A stretch of DNA of 64,000 nucleotides from Patellaria atrata CBS 101060 (taxonomy: Eukaryota > Ascomycota > Dothideomycetes > Patellariales > Patellariaceae): contig MU006091.1 in assembly GCA_010093705.1 (NCBI GenBank), forward strand, positions 124,001 through 188,000, read 5' to 3'. The position numbers were made by a program, and so were the translations under genes. The notes beneath the pieces are model-generated. The model had not been told where the DNA came from and ran no database searches. It saw nothing but the letters and a program-made list of their open reading frames with translations. This document shows positions 52,575 to 63,679 of the stretch, in pieces (within the stretch, counting starts at the first letter, position 1; every line of letters begins with the position of its first letter).

Positions 52575-53625
52575 TCAATCACCGATAGCTATCGCTCCGA
52601 AACCCTCAAGGACCTTGATTATGATCTTTCCTTTCGCTCTGCCCGTCTTAAGCCTCTGAATCGCTTTCACTGCGTCCGAGAACTGAAATACATCTTCAAC
52701 AACCACAAAGAATTCTCCATGCTCCGCCATCACGGCGACTTTCTCCATGTCCTTGCGGCTAGTCTTGCAAATCAGGAACTGAAACCGTCGTTTACCTCCA
52801 CCAAGAAACGACGGTAGTAGGTAATTCTTTGCCGAATTGATGTTCTGGCTGAATGTTGCCGATGCAATCTGAATATATCTTCCGGCCGGTTTCATATACG
52901 GATGCGATTTCTTGTACAGGTCAAGCGGTGAGCCCACATTGTCGACGACAAGATCGTACACCTGCCCCTCATCCACGAGCGATTTGGTTACATCATAGAT
53001 CCTATAGTCTATCACGGCGTCTGCGCCCAGCTCCTCGCAAATCTCGACGTTGGCCGTGGAGCACGTTGTTGTGACGGTGCATTCGATAGCTTTTGAGATT
53101 TGGATTCCGAATGTACCCGTCCCCCCGAGCCTCCGTTGATGAAGACATTGCAGCCGGCGCTCACGAAAGGTACTATACATTGATAGGCGGTCAATGCCGC
53201 TGTCCCAAGTCCAGGTGCTTGGATCGGGTCTAGGCTGGGCGGAGCGTGACAGCATACTGAAGCGTCGGCGACGGTGTATTGAGCTAAAGCGCCGAACTTC
53301 TTTAGGTTCGGATGCTTTCCGAATACCATGTTTCCAAGTCTGAAATCATCGACACTTGAACCTGTTGCGGCAACGGGGCCGTAGAAATTCATTCCAGGCG
53401 ACGCCGGGAGGGTTAGCATCATGTTAGCGATGAGGGTAAATTCTGCAATCTTCACATCAGCAGGATTGAGAGCCATGGTGGCGACCTCGACAATCAACTC
53501 ATTCTTTTGGGGGAAGGTGGTGTTTTGACAGTGTCGAGAAAGAGCTTCTTCTCCAGTGGACCCCTTGTTGATTTGAATCGCCATGCCTGCATTGTGGCCG
53601 GTAATCCAGTCGGTTGTGGAGACAT
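52575..53625 (-). pseudogene. MDR-family reductase (zinc-type alcohol dehydrogenase-like), two frameshifts
   Basis: Medium-chain dehydrogenase/reductase of the quinone/enoyl reductase type. It begins at the ATG at 53625 with SPQPTGLPATMQAWRF, continues in another frame with NELIVEVATMALNPADVKIAEF, and then in a third with GTFGIQISKA and the C-terminal domain ending at 52575. Frame changes lie in a C5A4 run near 53505-53515 and in a G6 run near 53120, inside the NADP-binding GGSGGTG motif. Each is explained by one missing base, and adding one base at each makes the length exactly 351 codons. Either the gene has been inactivated recently or the assembly has homopolymer errors; the rest is well preserved. 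No catalytic zinc Cys/His set is evident. Confidence 0.75.
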
Positions 53626-54287
53626 GGTGGAGGCTTGTGTATAGTATGTTATTTAAAGTAACTTGGATACTCCTAGTTGTAGGGACCCTTTGTTGCGAGA
53701 GTATAACACTGAGTGATATGACAAACCGGATGGACGTGATGCACAATGAAACTTCCAGGTAAGATGCACGCGTAATCTGTTTTCGCTTAGTGCTTGATCG
53801 CTTGCATTAGGAATAGTAGGGGCGATGGAAAGCAAATGGAAGGATTTACCTGCGCTCAAAATACCTTTTATAAAACAGCAAAGTCGAGAAAGGATCGATT
53901 TGGAGCTATCTGAATAAACATGTAGTTTAGAGACTTAGGGTATATCGCAAAGAAAACGTAGAACAGCGTACGAAAAGCTTATTCCGAACCGTACTCCAGC
54001 AAGTAGTCAGCACAAGACTAAGAAGACGCAAGACCCAAAGATCATTCATTGCCGCCTCCTTATATGATATTATCCTCCGTCAAGGAGGGGAATGGTATTT
54101 CCTCATTCGAATCTGCCATGTACTGCAACGCGCGGTAACCCCTGCTCTCAAGCAGTACTAATGATGTACGTTGTGCGTGCGATTTTCGAGCGTTCATTAA
54201 GACGTGGTTGGTTTGTCCTGGTCCTTGAAGGGAATTGAGAGAACGAAAAGGAGTACGGAGGAGGAGTCGTAGGAACCAGCCCTACTT
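53626..54287. other. intergenic, nothing recognised
   Basis: Upstream of the reductase and downstream of CDC23. No supportable feature. Confidence 0.5.
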
Positions 54288-56467
54288 TCATGTCTTTCGC
54301 CCAAATTTTCTCTCTACTTCTTCGACCGCAGCCCTAGTCCCATCTTCTTTTTCGCTCTCCAGGCGGGCCCTGATGTCTCGAACGAGCGCTTTTGCATCTT
54401 CTACTTCAACACCGTCTTGACACAGTTCGTTCGCAAGTTCCATGCTCCTTTGATATCCACCTCTCATAAACTCCCATCGTGCCAACCACATTCTTGCTTT
54501 GCTAGTCGTAGGCGTAACTCCGACACCACCCCGCTCATTTCCACCACCCAGGAGATCGTCTTCTTCAGGACCCTCTTCCTGGGATAGTACAAGCTCCATA
54601 TATGCTGCACATTCTTCGCGGTCGTCTAAGCGTTCGTAGAGCAGCGCTATCGCGTACAGTGTCTCGGGGTCCAGAATTCCTCCGCCGAATCCTTCACTTC
54701 CAAAGCTATTCCCAGTACCGCCATCATAATAACTCCCTGCTACAAGTGCTCGTTTGTATGCCCTGATGCCGTTCATGAGCTTACCCACTTTACCAAAGCA
54801 GCTACCCACTGCCTGCCACATTTTCGGGTCGTAAGGTCGGAGACTGGCCGCACGTTGATAATAGAACAGTGCGTAACTGTGCATTTCGAGTACTTTTTGA
54901 AGTTAGTAAATTTCAGAGTAAATATGAAGTCTTCCTACCTTCGTAAGTCTGACCTAGCCCGTACCAAGCCCGATAGTCTTTCCTGTTAACATCAACAGCT
55001 CGTCTATAACTTTCGATTGCAGCATGCGTGTTCTTCATCTCTACGTACTCATGGCCCATAAGAGTCCATGCAGACAAGAAATTACGGTCAAGCGTGAGAG
55101 CACGACGAAAGTACATAACCGCTTTTTCGTGTTCCGACTTCAAAGAGTAGTAGTTGCCTACGACACAGCATGTCTCGGGTCGAAACTTGTCAGTAGTGGT
55201 TGCGAGCTGTGCGACAAATGCAAGCTTCGGTCGTAGTTCCATCACATAAAGAATGTTAGAATAGTTATCGAGAGAGTCAATGCGATGGGGATCGGACTGT
55301 AGTAACTGCGAAAATATCGATTCCGCTTCGTCATAATCTTTTGAATGGTAAAATAACAAAGCTCGCTGGGTCTTGAGGAAAGCGCTATCTGGGAAGATAT
55401 TTTGAATTTGCGTAAGCTCATTGTGAACTTGCTCTGTGGACTGATACAGCTCTTGGCTGCTGTAAACATGGAATATAAAGGTCATGATGTTTTGTGGCAA
55501 CTGCTCTGTAAGTAAAGAAAGCTTTTGGCATATTAGCAATGAGTCCAATCGCATTTTCGACCGATGTTATGAAATGCTTACCTCCTCAACTGTACTTATT
55601 AAAGAAGACAACTCTAACCAGGCCCCCCAGTTGTATGGGTAGAGATGGACGCTCCGTACGAACCACTTCTTTGCAAGGTCTTCATTCTTGCTCTTTGCTA
55701 GAATGGTTCCATACAAATACTCCAACCAGCCGTCGCCCTCTAGTCCTCGAGAATGACGATTACTGAACCATTCTTCAAGAGTCAAAGAAATTCCATTAAG
55801 TTCCTTATTGATGGTTACGCCACCATCTTGAGGTCCTAGAATCATCTCGCTTTCTTCATCCTTACGCTTTTCGCCCGCCATATATCTCCCATAAAGTGCT
55901 AGGAACAGGGCCTTCTGACTAAGGCTATTTATACTCTCTGAAGTTGAAGATGAAGCCTTCGGGGTCGTAGAAGCCTTTCCTTTCCCTTTACTACCTAATT
56001 TCGACTTTGCCGAGGAGTGTGGAGACGTAGGGTTCGGGATGGCTTGCCCTTTTGGCAGGGTTTTCGGTAGGAAGACGGAAGCACACCGATCGAACTCCCT
56101 GCAATCAAAAAAGGTCTTTGCAAGCAAATATCTCTTCATCTCTTTTTGTTCTAGCTTCCTTTCATTTAGGTCTCCGTTGAGGCCTCTTTCGGGCGTCGGA
56201 GTAACAGGTTGGTGTTCAGACGTAGGAGAGTCGATGTCCGTATCCGAACCATACCCCGGCGGTTCTTCAACACTGGAAGTTGGTAGAGCATTCAGAAGTT
56301 CGGCTACCCTAAGTGTGACGGGTCAACGGTTGCGTATCCTATTGAACATTCGTGTAGAACACTTACCATTTGGCTCCTTGGTACAGACAACGATCCGTGC
56401 AAGCAATTGTGGCAGTTTGTAAGTGCAGTTGCAATTGCAAAAGCTCGGACTTCGCAAGACCTGTCAT
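54288..56467 (-). CDS. CDC23: anaphase-promoting complex subunit CDC23/APC8
   Basis: TPR scaffold of the APC/C ubiquitin ligase that drives exit from mitosis. Four exons (56467-56367, 56308-55582, 55500-54939, 54892-54288) encode 664 aa with introns of 58, 81 and 46 bp. The N-terminus ([28 protein letters not shown]) and a Ser/Pro-rich insert are followed by a run of TPRs. The most conserved part reads [83 protein letters not shown]. The third junction restores QTYEVLEMH, and the second uses a CAG acceptor 7 bases beyond an earlier in-register CAG because only this keeps frame. The start at 56467 is chosen because a longer upstream frame is out of register with the conserved N-terminus. Confidence 0.93.
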
Positions 56468-56931
56468 AGCTAGATTTCCAAAGGATACACAAGAAGTTTT
56501 CTGTGAGAGCTTGGTTGGTAATTCCCCCGATCTCTAGGTGTGAACAGACTTCCTGGGACATCTAGAGTAACGCTGTAGTCCGTGGGAGTCGATGTGGAAA
56601 CGTCTTCACTACTTGTAAAAGACAAGTAGAGGTATATCACGGCCGTACAATATGCTGAGCGGTTCGAATTGGTCCTCCCGCTTCTTTGTCCTCACGTCGT
56701 ACTTGTAGCCAATTGTATAAGTAACTGTTACCCTATGTCGCGTCAAAAGATTACTCGCGTAGTACGGACTAGAAAGGAGGGGTCACACGCGTGCACGAGT
56801 CAGTAACCAAACACTCCCCCAAATGTTTTGATCTTTGCATATAAAACCTATATCCCAGCTCTCATCTTCTACGGTAATCCTTCGAAATCATTGACTTCAC
56901 AAAACCTATCTCAGCTACTTCACCAATCAAC
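56468..56931. promoter_or_regulatory. shared divergent promoter of CDC23 and FPP synthase
   Basis: The 464 bp between the start codons of divergent genes. TATAAAA at 56840-56846 lies 86 bp upstream of the FPP synthase ATG. No TATA box is evident on the CDC23 side. Confidence 0.6.
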
Positions 56932-58037
56932 ATGCCAACGACATTGAAGGAATTCGAGTCCGTCTGGCCTCAATTGGTGGAGGCTTTGGCGGACCATTGC
57001 AGGCAATACAAGCTGCCAGATAATGCATTGAAGTGGTTTACAGAGGTAATATCTCTTATATTGAGCTGTCTACCTTTCATTGAAGCTTCATATTTGAACT
57101 AACTAGCTTTAAGTCACTAAATCACAACACTGCGGGTGGAAAATGCAATCGCGGAATGTCCGTTGTTGATACTTCTTCACTCCTCCTCAACCGAATGCTA
57201 AGTAAGGAGGAATACTTCCGCTCTGCAGCTTTAGGGTGGATGATCGAGCTACTACAAGCGTTCTTCCTCGTCTCGGATGACATCATGGACAGCTCAAAAA
57301 CTCGCAGGGGAAGCCCGTGCTGGTATCTCATGCCAAATGTAGGCATGATTGCGATAAACGACGCCTTCATGCTCGAGGCTTCCATCTATGTCCTACTCAA
57401 GAAATATTTCCGGGAAGACAAGAACTATGTGGAGATCATGGAGACTTTCCACGAAGTCACTTTCCAGACGGAACTTGGCCAAAACTGTGACCTCCTCACT
57501 GCCCCTGAAGACAAGGTCGACCTCACCAACTTCAACTTGCAAAAACACTCCTTCATCGTCATCTTCAAGACCGCCTATTATAGTTTCTACCTGCCCGTGG
57601 CTCTTGCTCTTTACTTCTGTGATGTCGCCACGCCTAAGAACCTACAGCAAGCGAAAGATATTCTCATCCCGATGGGCGAGTATTTTCAGATCCAGGATGA
57701 CTACCTCGACAACTTTGCTGACCCAAAAACGCTTGGCAAGATTGGCACGGATATCCAGGACAACAAATGCTCCTGGCTGATCTGTCAGGCCTTGAAGGTA
57801 GCTTCACCTGAGCAGAGAGAGGTGCTCGATAAGAATTACGGTCGGAAGGATAAGGCTTGCGAAGCGGAAGTCAAAGCGGTGTTCAACGACCTCAAACTTG
57901 AGCAAGTTTATCAAGAGTATGAGGAAGAAGCTGTGGGCCGTCTTCGACGAATGATTGCCCAGGTTGACGAATCGGAAGGGTTAAAGAAGGAGGTTTTCGA
58001 GGAGTTCCTCCGCAAAATCTATAAGCGTAGCAAATGA
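56932..58037 (+). CDS. ERG20: farnesyl diphosphate synthase
   Basis: Condenses IPP with DMAPP and then GPP to make FPP for sterols, prenylation, dolichol and ubiquinone. Two exons, 56932-57045 and 57114-58037, with a 68-bp intron encode 345 aa. The junction restores [18 protein letters not shown]. The acceptor is AAG at 57113; an earlier TAG directly behind the CTAAC branch site would give a stop. Aspartate-rich motifs DDIMD (93-97, followed by SSKTRRG) and DDYLD (233-237) bind the metal-diphosphates. The aromatic residues before the first motif (AFF at about 87-89) fit a C15 product. The C-terminus is KIYKRSK, close to the KIYKRxK end of yeast Erg20. The gene is head-to-head with CDC23. Confidence 0.96.
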
Positions 58038-59082
58038 ACGGATTCTTCTCTCTCCGTCAAGCTACTTTCTGCGTAGATAGAATTTTTTTTATATCAGCGT
58101 TAGAGTATGGATACCCTGAAAGAATGAACGGTCTCAGACTTACACTTTAATATTCGTGTGTGACAAGATAAGTCGACAGTTCTACAACGAAATTTCATCA
58201 CTAGATTGAGAACTTACTTCTCTCCAAGTCGCTGGTATAACATCATATAAAGGGGAGAACGCATAAACATACCCCTTCGCTTTCTTCACCGCGTCTTTTC
58301 AGGGAAGAGACTTTGGTACCGTCCTAATACGAGCAAAGATGTTTGAATAATTTTTCTCTGACTAGCTGATGTAGGATACGCATTTGATGATTTCAGTATT
58401 TACACAAGAAGCCAAGATCCATACTGTTGTACTGACAATTCTCCACTTATGAGTGCATGCTGCGGATGATTATACTACAAAGAAGTTTTCCCGCATTTCC
58501 GGCGTGAGTGCACAGAGTACAGGTGTATCCCTCCATCCTACGTTAAACCCCCGCTCTGTTTAAAGTTAGAAATTGTATTGAGCGGCTGTGGATCACTTTC
58601 TATCTTAAAAGTAGATTATGTAGTATAGAGGGCGCACCGTCTCGAGGCGTATAGATAAATAGTTGTGAATAAGGTTCTATGTTCACATCTTGCTTGTATC
58701 CCTTAGTCCTAGTAATATAGATAGATGGGGTCCCCAAATGGGAGCCATAAAGTCGAAACTGCGGTCTCCAATAGATGTTTCATATTTCTGTCCAGGTACC
58801 ATACTGTGTGATGCGAGAGGAATCCCTCAAGAATGCTTCATTCTATTTCCATTGAGACAGAAGAGCACGATTGCAAAATCCGACAAAGTACAAATGCTTG
58901 ACTAATTACTTTGTTACGTCGGATAACGATATTATAAAAGCTTTGTGCTTATCGTAAGCAGGACGCACACCAGTTAGTATGTGCTGAAGACTTTTTTTGT
59001 CGTGAAACAGACGCCATATGGGTATACCAAGAACCTCGAACACTTGGCCGTAGTTTTGCGGAAATAAAAAGATACCGAATAC
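58038..59082. other. intergenic region between convergent genes
   Basis: AT-rich 3' regions of FPP synthase and of the zinc-knuckle gene. Nothing else was recognised. Confidence 0.55.
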
Positions 59083-60019
59083 TCACTCTCGTCTTGTTCC
59101 CCTTTGTGGACAATTTGCTTTTCGATGGCCCCTTTTTCCGCATCCATAGCACTCCATATTGGTAGTAGAACCGCTAAGGGGGACACGGGGGATATGGCTA
59201 TGGCCAGATATGGATGTGAGCGTGTTGAGCTTTATCTCCTTCTTCCGGCGTGCGTCCGCCATCTTTTCTATCTCCGCCTTTGCAGCTTTCTTTTTCGCTT
59301 TCCGCTCAGCACGGAGTTTCTCACCAACTTCAGTATGTGCTCGCTTGACAAGGCCTGAGCCCGTGGTTTCTCCTTCTTCTCCGTCATCTTCTTCTGATTC
59401 TTCGCCATCCGATTCAGAATCAGAGGAAGAAGAAGAAGAAGAGGCCCGGTACTGCTTTTTCTAATTTCGAATAGTAGATAGTCAGAACATTCCCAGAAGC
59501 ATGGGTGAAGCCTACATAGTGATTATACTCACCTCTAATGCTTTATTGAACTTTCCAAAACTCCTTCTTCCTTCTAACCCCGACGTTCTGGGGATATTTT
59601 CATGATCATAACCGTAAGAATCATGTATTGTTCCATCGATGGCCGCATACCCCGCAGTGACAACCTGTAGCCCGGCTTTGGGAGACTCGTCAGGTTCTTG
59701 GAAGCTCAGCACCCACCGTGTCTCTCCTGACTCGACAGCCTGGCGCTCCACTGCTTGTGACCGCTTGAGCTCTTCCGCTGCGACCGCGGTCTGCACTGCG
59801 TCGTAGTGAGAAGTCGTACCTGTGGGCGCGCCAGTGCCATTCGATAGACGGATGCGTTTCGAGGGTGGTCCTGCAGGGGTCGACGGCGACCTTGACGATG
59901 GAGAGGTCGTAGATGCGGCGCTACGTTGCATGAACTGAATTGGTAGTATGTATGTTAGATTGAAATCTCCCACAATGCGCTGATATATTGACCTTCATAT
60001 TGAGTAACCTCGAAGACAT
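59083..60019 (-). CDS. CCHC zinc-knuckle protein
   Basis: Three exons (60019-59993, 59934-59533, 59460-59083) encode 268 aa. Exon 1 gives MSSRLLNMK and joins FMQRSAAS, a start I recall from fungal zinc-knuckle homologues. Intron 1 (58 bp) has a weak donor (GTCAAT) but a good CTAAC branch, while intron 2 (72 bp) has GTGAGT and TAG. After a Ser/Pro-rich, KRxR-containing part comes a conserved block TRWVLSF to SFGKFNKALEKKQYRA, a Ser run, an acidic run, a Lys/Ala/Glu-rich coiled coil and, near the C-terminus, CYGCGKRGHRKANC, a classical CX2CX4HX4C knuckle that binds single-stranded RNA or DNA. The stop follows 9 residues later. If exon 1 is wrong, translation would begin at the Met at 59931 (258 aa). 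Role unknown, probably nuclear RNA-related. Confidence 0.8.
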
Positions 60020-60030
60020 CGTCTTCGAGG
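60008..60030. promoter_or_regulatory. perfect 10-bp inverted repeat over the zinc-knuckle start codon
   Basis: CCTCGAAGAC and GTCTTCGAGG are separated by three bases. On the transcript of the minus-strand gene the proposed AUG is formed by two loop bases plus the first base of the 3' arm. It could fold into a stable hairpin or be a palindromic protein-binding site. Confidence 0.75.
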
Positions 60031-60305
60031 ACTGTGCGGATGACGCCATGAGCGCCTTACAACTTTTAAAGTAGCACGTTTAGAGTCGATTAACAAGTTG
60101 CGATCTAGAGATTGGATTTCGGTAATATAAGGAGTTGTGGGAAGAAGTTTGTACCGTATTGAATCTAGTAGGAGAAAGTTATACCCGACAATGGAAGCCC
60201 TGTATAAGATGACGCACAGACCATGCGTCAAGCTTCGACCTCACTTCGACCTCATCTCCGAGCGCAACTTCACAACTTCAAATTGAGTATCGTACGGGAC
60301 ATAAA
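60020..60305. promoter_or_regulatory. shared divergent promoter of zinc-knuckle gene and NDUFS6
   Basis: The 286 bp between the start codons of divergent genes. No TATA box is evident. A CGTACG site at 60291 is one of the few outside the transposon. Confidence 0.5.
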
Positions 60306-61079
60306 ATGTTCACCTCTTTCCGCAGTGGCCTCCAAAGAGGTGTGCGGATTCCACTATCATCTTCTCGTCTCCGTAACTACGCCACAAATCGCGGTTCCAA
60401 CGCCGAACTTGACGGAGGTCCCGCCAATGACCCAAATCCTAAAGCGCCCGTACCTAACGTCTCAGAGACAAACGCAGTTCCAACGAGCTCGGAAGGATCC
60501 TTTGATAAAACACTACAAGAATCAGTGCCAGATGGCGAGAGAATGCGAGTAATGCAAGCACCCAATCGAAAAGGTATTTGGAGCCGCAACCAGCAACCTA
60601 GGGAGAAGGCAATGGTGGGACCAAGGTTTGAACAGACAATTATGGAGGACCAGGTCAGTGGACTGTTGGTTTTGTTCTAACCTGGGGTTAGGATTGAGGT
60701 GGTACTGATAAAAATCTTTCCTATAGCCACGCCCGTACGCGGCGATTGATCTCATCCACAAACAACCTGTTCGATGGACCAAGGATCGGATTGTTGCTTG
60801 TGATGGTGGAGGAGGGCCGTTGGGCCATCCTAGGATCTTCATCAACACTGATAAACCGGATATCTGCTGGTGCACCTATTGCGGAGTACCATATGTGGGT
60901 GTTTCTTGAACGCCAATCCCGAATCAATCACTCACGAAGAACTATTGCAGGCACACGAACATCATAGAGCACATCTCGAGTCCCTTCCTTCAACAACCTA
61001 TCCCCTTGCACCGACTGGAGACCCGGTGGAAGTCTCAGAATCGCAACGCATCACAAATGAGCCATTGGGCCAGCGATAA
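60306..61079 (+). CDS. complex I subunit NDUFS6-like, mitochondrial
   Basis: Zinc-binding accessory subunit of the peripheral arm of NADH:ubiquinone oxidoreductase, needed for late assembly. Three exons (60306-60653, 60727-60894, 60951-61079) encode 214 aa with introns of 73 and 56 bp (GTCAGT...TAG and GTGGGT...CAG). The first 25 residues are basic and Ser/Arg-rich, a mitochondrial presequence. The C-terminal zinc motif is clear: CDGGGGPLGHPRIFINTD, then CWCTYCGVPY at the end of exon 2. Exon 3 adds HEHHRAHLESLPSTTYPLAPTG, which is typical of fungal versions. Fungal proteins are longer than the mammalian one because of the Pro/Asn-rich part after the presequence. Confidence 0.92.
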
Positions 61080-61339
61080 CTACACAAATAGAGACCACGT
61101 ATGTCAATACTGGGATTGTAAATATACCGAATGAATCTTTTTCCACGTTCAACTTCAACTACATATTGTGCAGATGACCACCTCCTCACGCCTCCCATCA
61201 TGCAACTTGGCCATAAAGTTTGATGGTCTACGGATGATCTCCCACAGGGGACTCGAACGTAGAGGTGTATATTAGTCACATCCAGTCTACCAACTATGGG
61301 ATCATTTCCATGTTATCGCCAGGACAAGCAATCTGGATA

Positions 61340-62062
61340 CTACGCCTTTTCCCCTTGAATTGTAGCCACCACTTTTCTGGAATGACTTCGTGCCCTAAAC
61401 TCCAGATACCAGACACCCTGCCACGTCCCTGTCGCTATATTTCCGTCCTTGATTGGAATAGTGACACTAGCTCCTATAAGTGCGGACTTAACGTGCGCCT
61501 ACAAATTTGCGATGTCAGTGATTTTTTTTTCTGCCTAACGAGCTCTTATCCCTTTCCCGTCATGGCATTCCCCGCGTACTCTACGTTGGACTCAAGGTGG
61601 TCTGCAGCTCTTCTATATGGGAAGGTTAAATGGACGTGGAACGCTCACCACCCATACGTAGGAGTAGGTCATACAGAAAACAGAGGCGCTTATGACTGGA
61701 GATTTACAGTCCGCTAGCTGTTGTTCTGCGAATGTATAGAGGCTGAATCATGGCCAATCGCAACGGAAACATTCACTCACCGGCATATCATCATCCCCTT
61801 CGGCACTGTGTCTGTACAGCCCCTCCCGTCCATTTTTATCACTCGGAACTATCCTGTCCAGCGTATCACTCATATCCGCTCTAACGTCCTCATCCCAGTT
61901 TTCATTTAGACTGAGGGCTGCGCTCGTGTGTTGCATGAAGAGGTTCAGCAGCCCAACCTTGTATTGTCTGATCTCTGGCAGCTGGGATATAATGGTATCG
62001 GTGATGAGGTACGAGCCGCGAGCTTTAGAAGGAAGTTGGATAGTCTTCTGTGTCCAGGACAT
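61340..62062 (-). CDS. YjbQ/UPF0047 family protein (secondary thiamine-phosphate synthase type)
   Basis: Two exons, 62062-61781 and 61498-61340, encode 146 aa. The fold is the YjbQ beta-barrel: SKARGSYLITD at the start, FMQHTSAALSLNENWDEDVRADM (conserved His, Ser and Asn-Asp), HSAEGDDDMP before the junction, then AHVKSALIGASVTIPI, TWQGVWYLEFR at the end. Bacterial YjbQ has weak thiamine-phosphate synthase activity, but the true role is uncertain. The intron is 282 bp, far longer than the rest in this window (GTGAGT...TAG), and the junction MP|AHVKS is family-typical. The same frame is open for 69 residues upstream, to an ATG at 62269, and that extension contains a strongly hydrophobic segment; I prefer the short form because it has the family's usual length. 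Confidence 0.88.
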
Positions 62063-62974
62063 GGTTGGCTTATTGTACGATTTCGATGGGCTAGTTGGAA
62101 CGCAAGGTGGGGGATGATTAGAGGTGTCGGTTGAACGAGGCAGGAGGCGGAGTGGAAGATGAAGGATTCCAATAAAGAGATTAGGAAAGAAAGCTAAGGT
62201 AAGAATTAGAAATAAAAGAAAGGTATGGTTTGCGGACACCAATGAGGTTCGTTGTCTCTGTTGCTGCATATGGTTGTGGAGTTAATACAGTTCGAATTGC
62301 TCTGATGTATCTTTTGTGGACGAGCGGGAAGTGAGATGATGTCATTGGTGGATGAGATACAGAGTGTATTCCCTCCCCTGTTACGATTTGCTGTACTCTA
62401 AAAACCGAACAGTAAGGCTAAAAGATAATCGTTATGTACATAGTATAGTAAAGTTGGTTTATATAAGTACTGTTGTAAATTCACAGTACGTTTCCACTTT
62501 TACCTCTATAATGGACTCAAGCAATTCTCATGCGTAACTTCCCTGACATGTAGTTTTATTGGCAGAGTGGCAGTGAACGTAGAAAGCACGTGTGAAGAAG
62601 GATATGCCTGATTTAATTCTTATACTATGCACATGATATCTCTGGGGGTCTGATTGCAGTTACCATGTCATCCTAAATTCCTCTCGCACACGCAAACAAA
62701 GGATCAAAAAGCCAGCCCAAGAGGAAGGAAAGAACTACATGAGGATTTCAGATAAAACTCGAACCCCCAGCTGTGCTTCCACTAAAGCCCAAGTTGTTCC
62801 CATCGGAGCGTTCCATTATCCCCGGAACGAGATTAGATCATTCGAATTAACAGGACTTCGAGATGATGCGAGGAAGTGTATGAAATGAATTGCAGTGCAT
62901 GTCTGCTTGATGACGTCAGCGTTGTTACTGAATTTAGGGTAGTAGAGCACGCACGTTAGGGACTGTTCTTGTCC
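62063..62974. other. intergenic, YjbQ-type gene promoter region
   Basis: Includes the possible N-terminal extension of the YjbQ-type protein (up to 62269). No other supportable feature. Confidence 0.5.
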
Positions 62975-63679
62975 TTAAGATGGTTTCTCACGGATGAAAT
63001 AAAGATAGTTGTTCTTCTCGGGATGAACCGCCCATCGCCCTGGTCGACAGACTTTCTCGATCGTCTTGAAATTGCGAAGAACATGAGATCCGTCCAGTTC
63101 AACTACCCAGAACTGCTGGTCGTCTGTGGGATCTTTCGGTACCAGCTCATTGAACTCATACACACCGGTAGCAGTAGCTATCTTCCTGTTGTCCTCTTGC
63201 ACCTCAGCCTTAGAACGTCCATACCAGTGATTGTGCTTCGTATCACCGCTAGGGTTGATTGCTGGCGCGAATGTGGGAGGATATCCGTAGAGGTACCCAT
63301 GCGGACCTGTGCCTGGATACTGCGGAGCGGCAACAGTTGGAGTGTGGGGTTGTGGAGCTTGTTGCGCAAACGGCGCCCAGTATCCTGGTGACTGTGGCTG
63401 ATAGTAAGCATATGGGTTGACGGGAGGCCAATAACAGTAAGGATTTGGGGGCTGAGCAAAGTGAGAAGGTGATGGATGATATTGGAAGGTGAAAGGTTGG
63501 TTTTCAGCAGCTGCTGCGCTTTGATAGCAGCCTTGAGCAGCAGCACTCTGAGTATCAGCTGGCGGTCGCGCGTCTGGAGGCGGCGGTCCAGCTTCTGCAG
63601 CGGCAGCGGCTTGTTGCTCAGAGTGTTGAGCTGCTCGCGATTGCTGATCAATGATCCATTCCCCGTAAGTTGGCATCAT
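62975..63679 (-). CDS. Tyr/Pro/Gln/Ala-rich protein with conserved C-terminal domain
   Basis: A 234-aa product without visible introns. Residues 1-60 are Ala/Gln/Pro-rich; about 60-145 are Pro/Tyr-rich and prion-like (PNPYCYWPPVNPYAYYQPQ). The last 80 residues look globular: HWYGRSKAEVQEDNRK, then QFWVVELDGSHVLRNF and a PGRWAVHPEKNNYLYFIREK ending. The ELDGSxxLR...PGxW...YFxR pattern is one I associate with small fungal proteins of unknown function. No signal peptide or membrane segment is present. The start is the first of two adjacent Met codons. The low-complexity part suggests condensate- or RNA-related behaviour, but that is inference. Confidence 0.7.
   Translation of the reverse strand: MMPTYGEWIIDQQSRAAQHSEQQAAAAAEAGPPPPDARPPADTQSAAAQGCYQSAAAAENQPFTFQYHPSPSHFAQPPNPYCYWPPVNPYAYYQPQSPGYWAPFAQQAPQPHTPTVAAPQYPGTGPHGYLYGYPPTFAPAINPSGDTKHNHWYGRSKAEVQEDNRKIATATGVYEFNELVPKDPTDDQQFWVVELDGSHVLRNFKTIEKVCRPGRWAVHPEKNNYLYFIREKPS

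Noticed and set aside
61230-61310. tRNA-like sequence on the minus strand (AGTTGGTAGA and GTTCGAGTCC)
   Set aside because: The A- and B-box words are there, but the acceptor, D and T stems do not pair properly; at most a tRNA relic.
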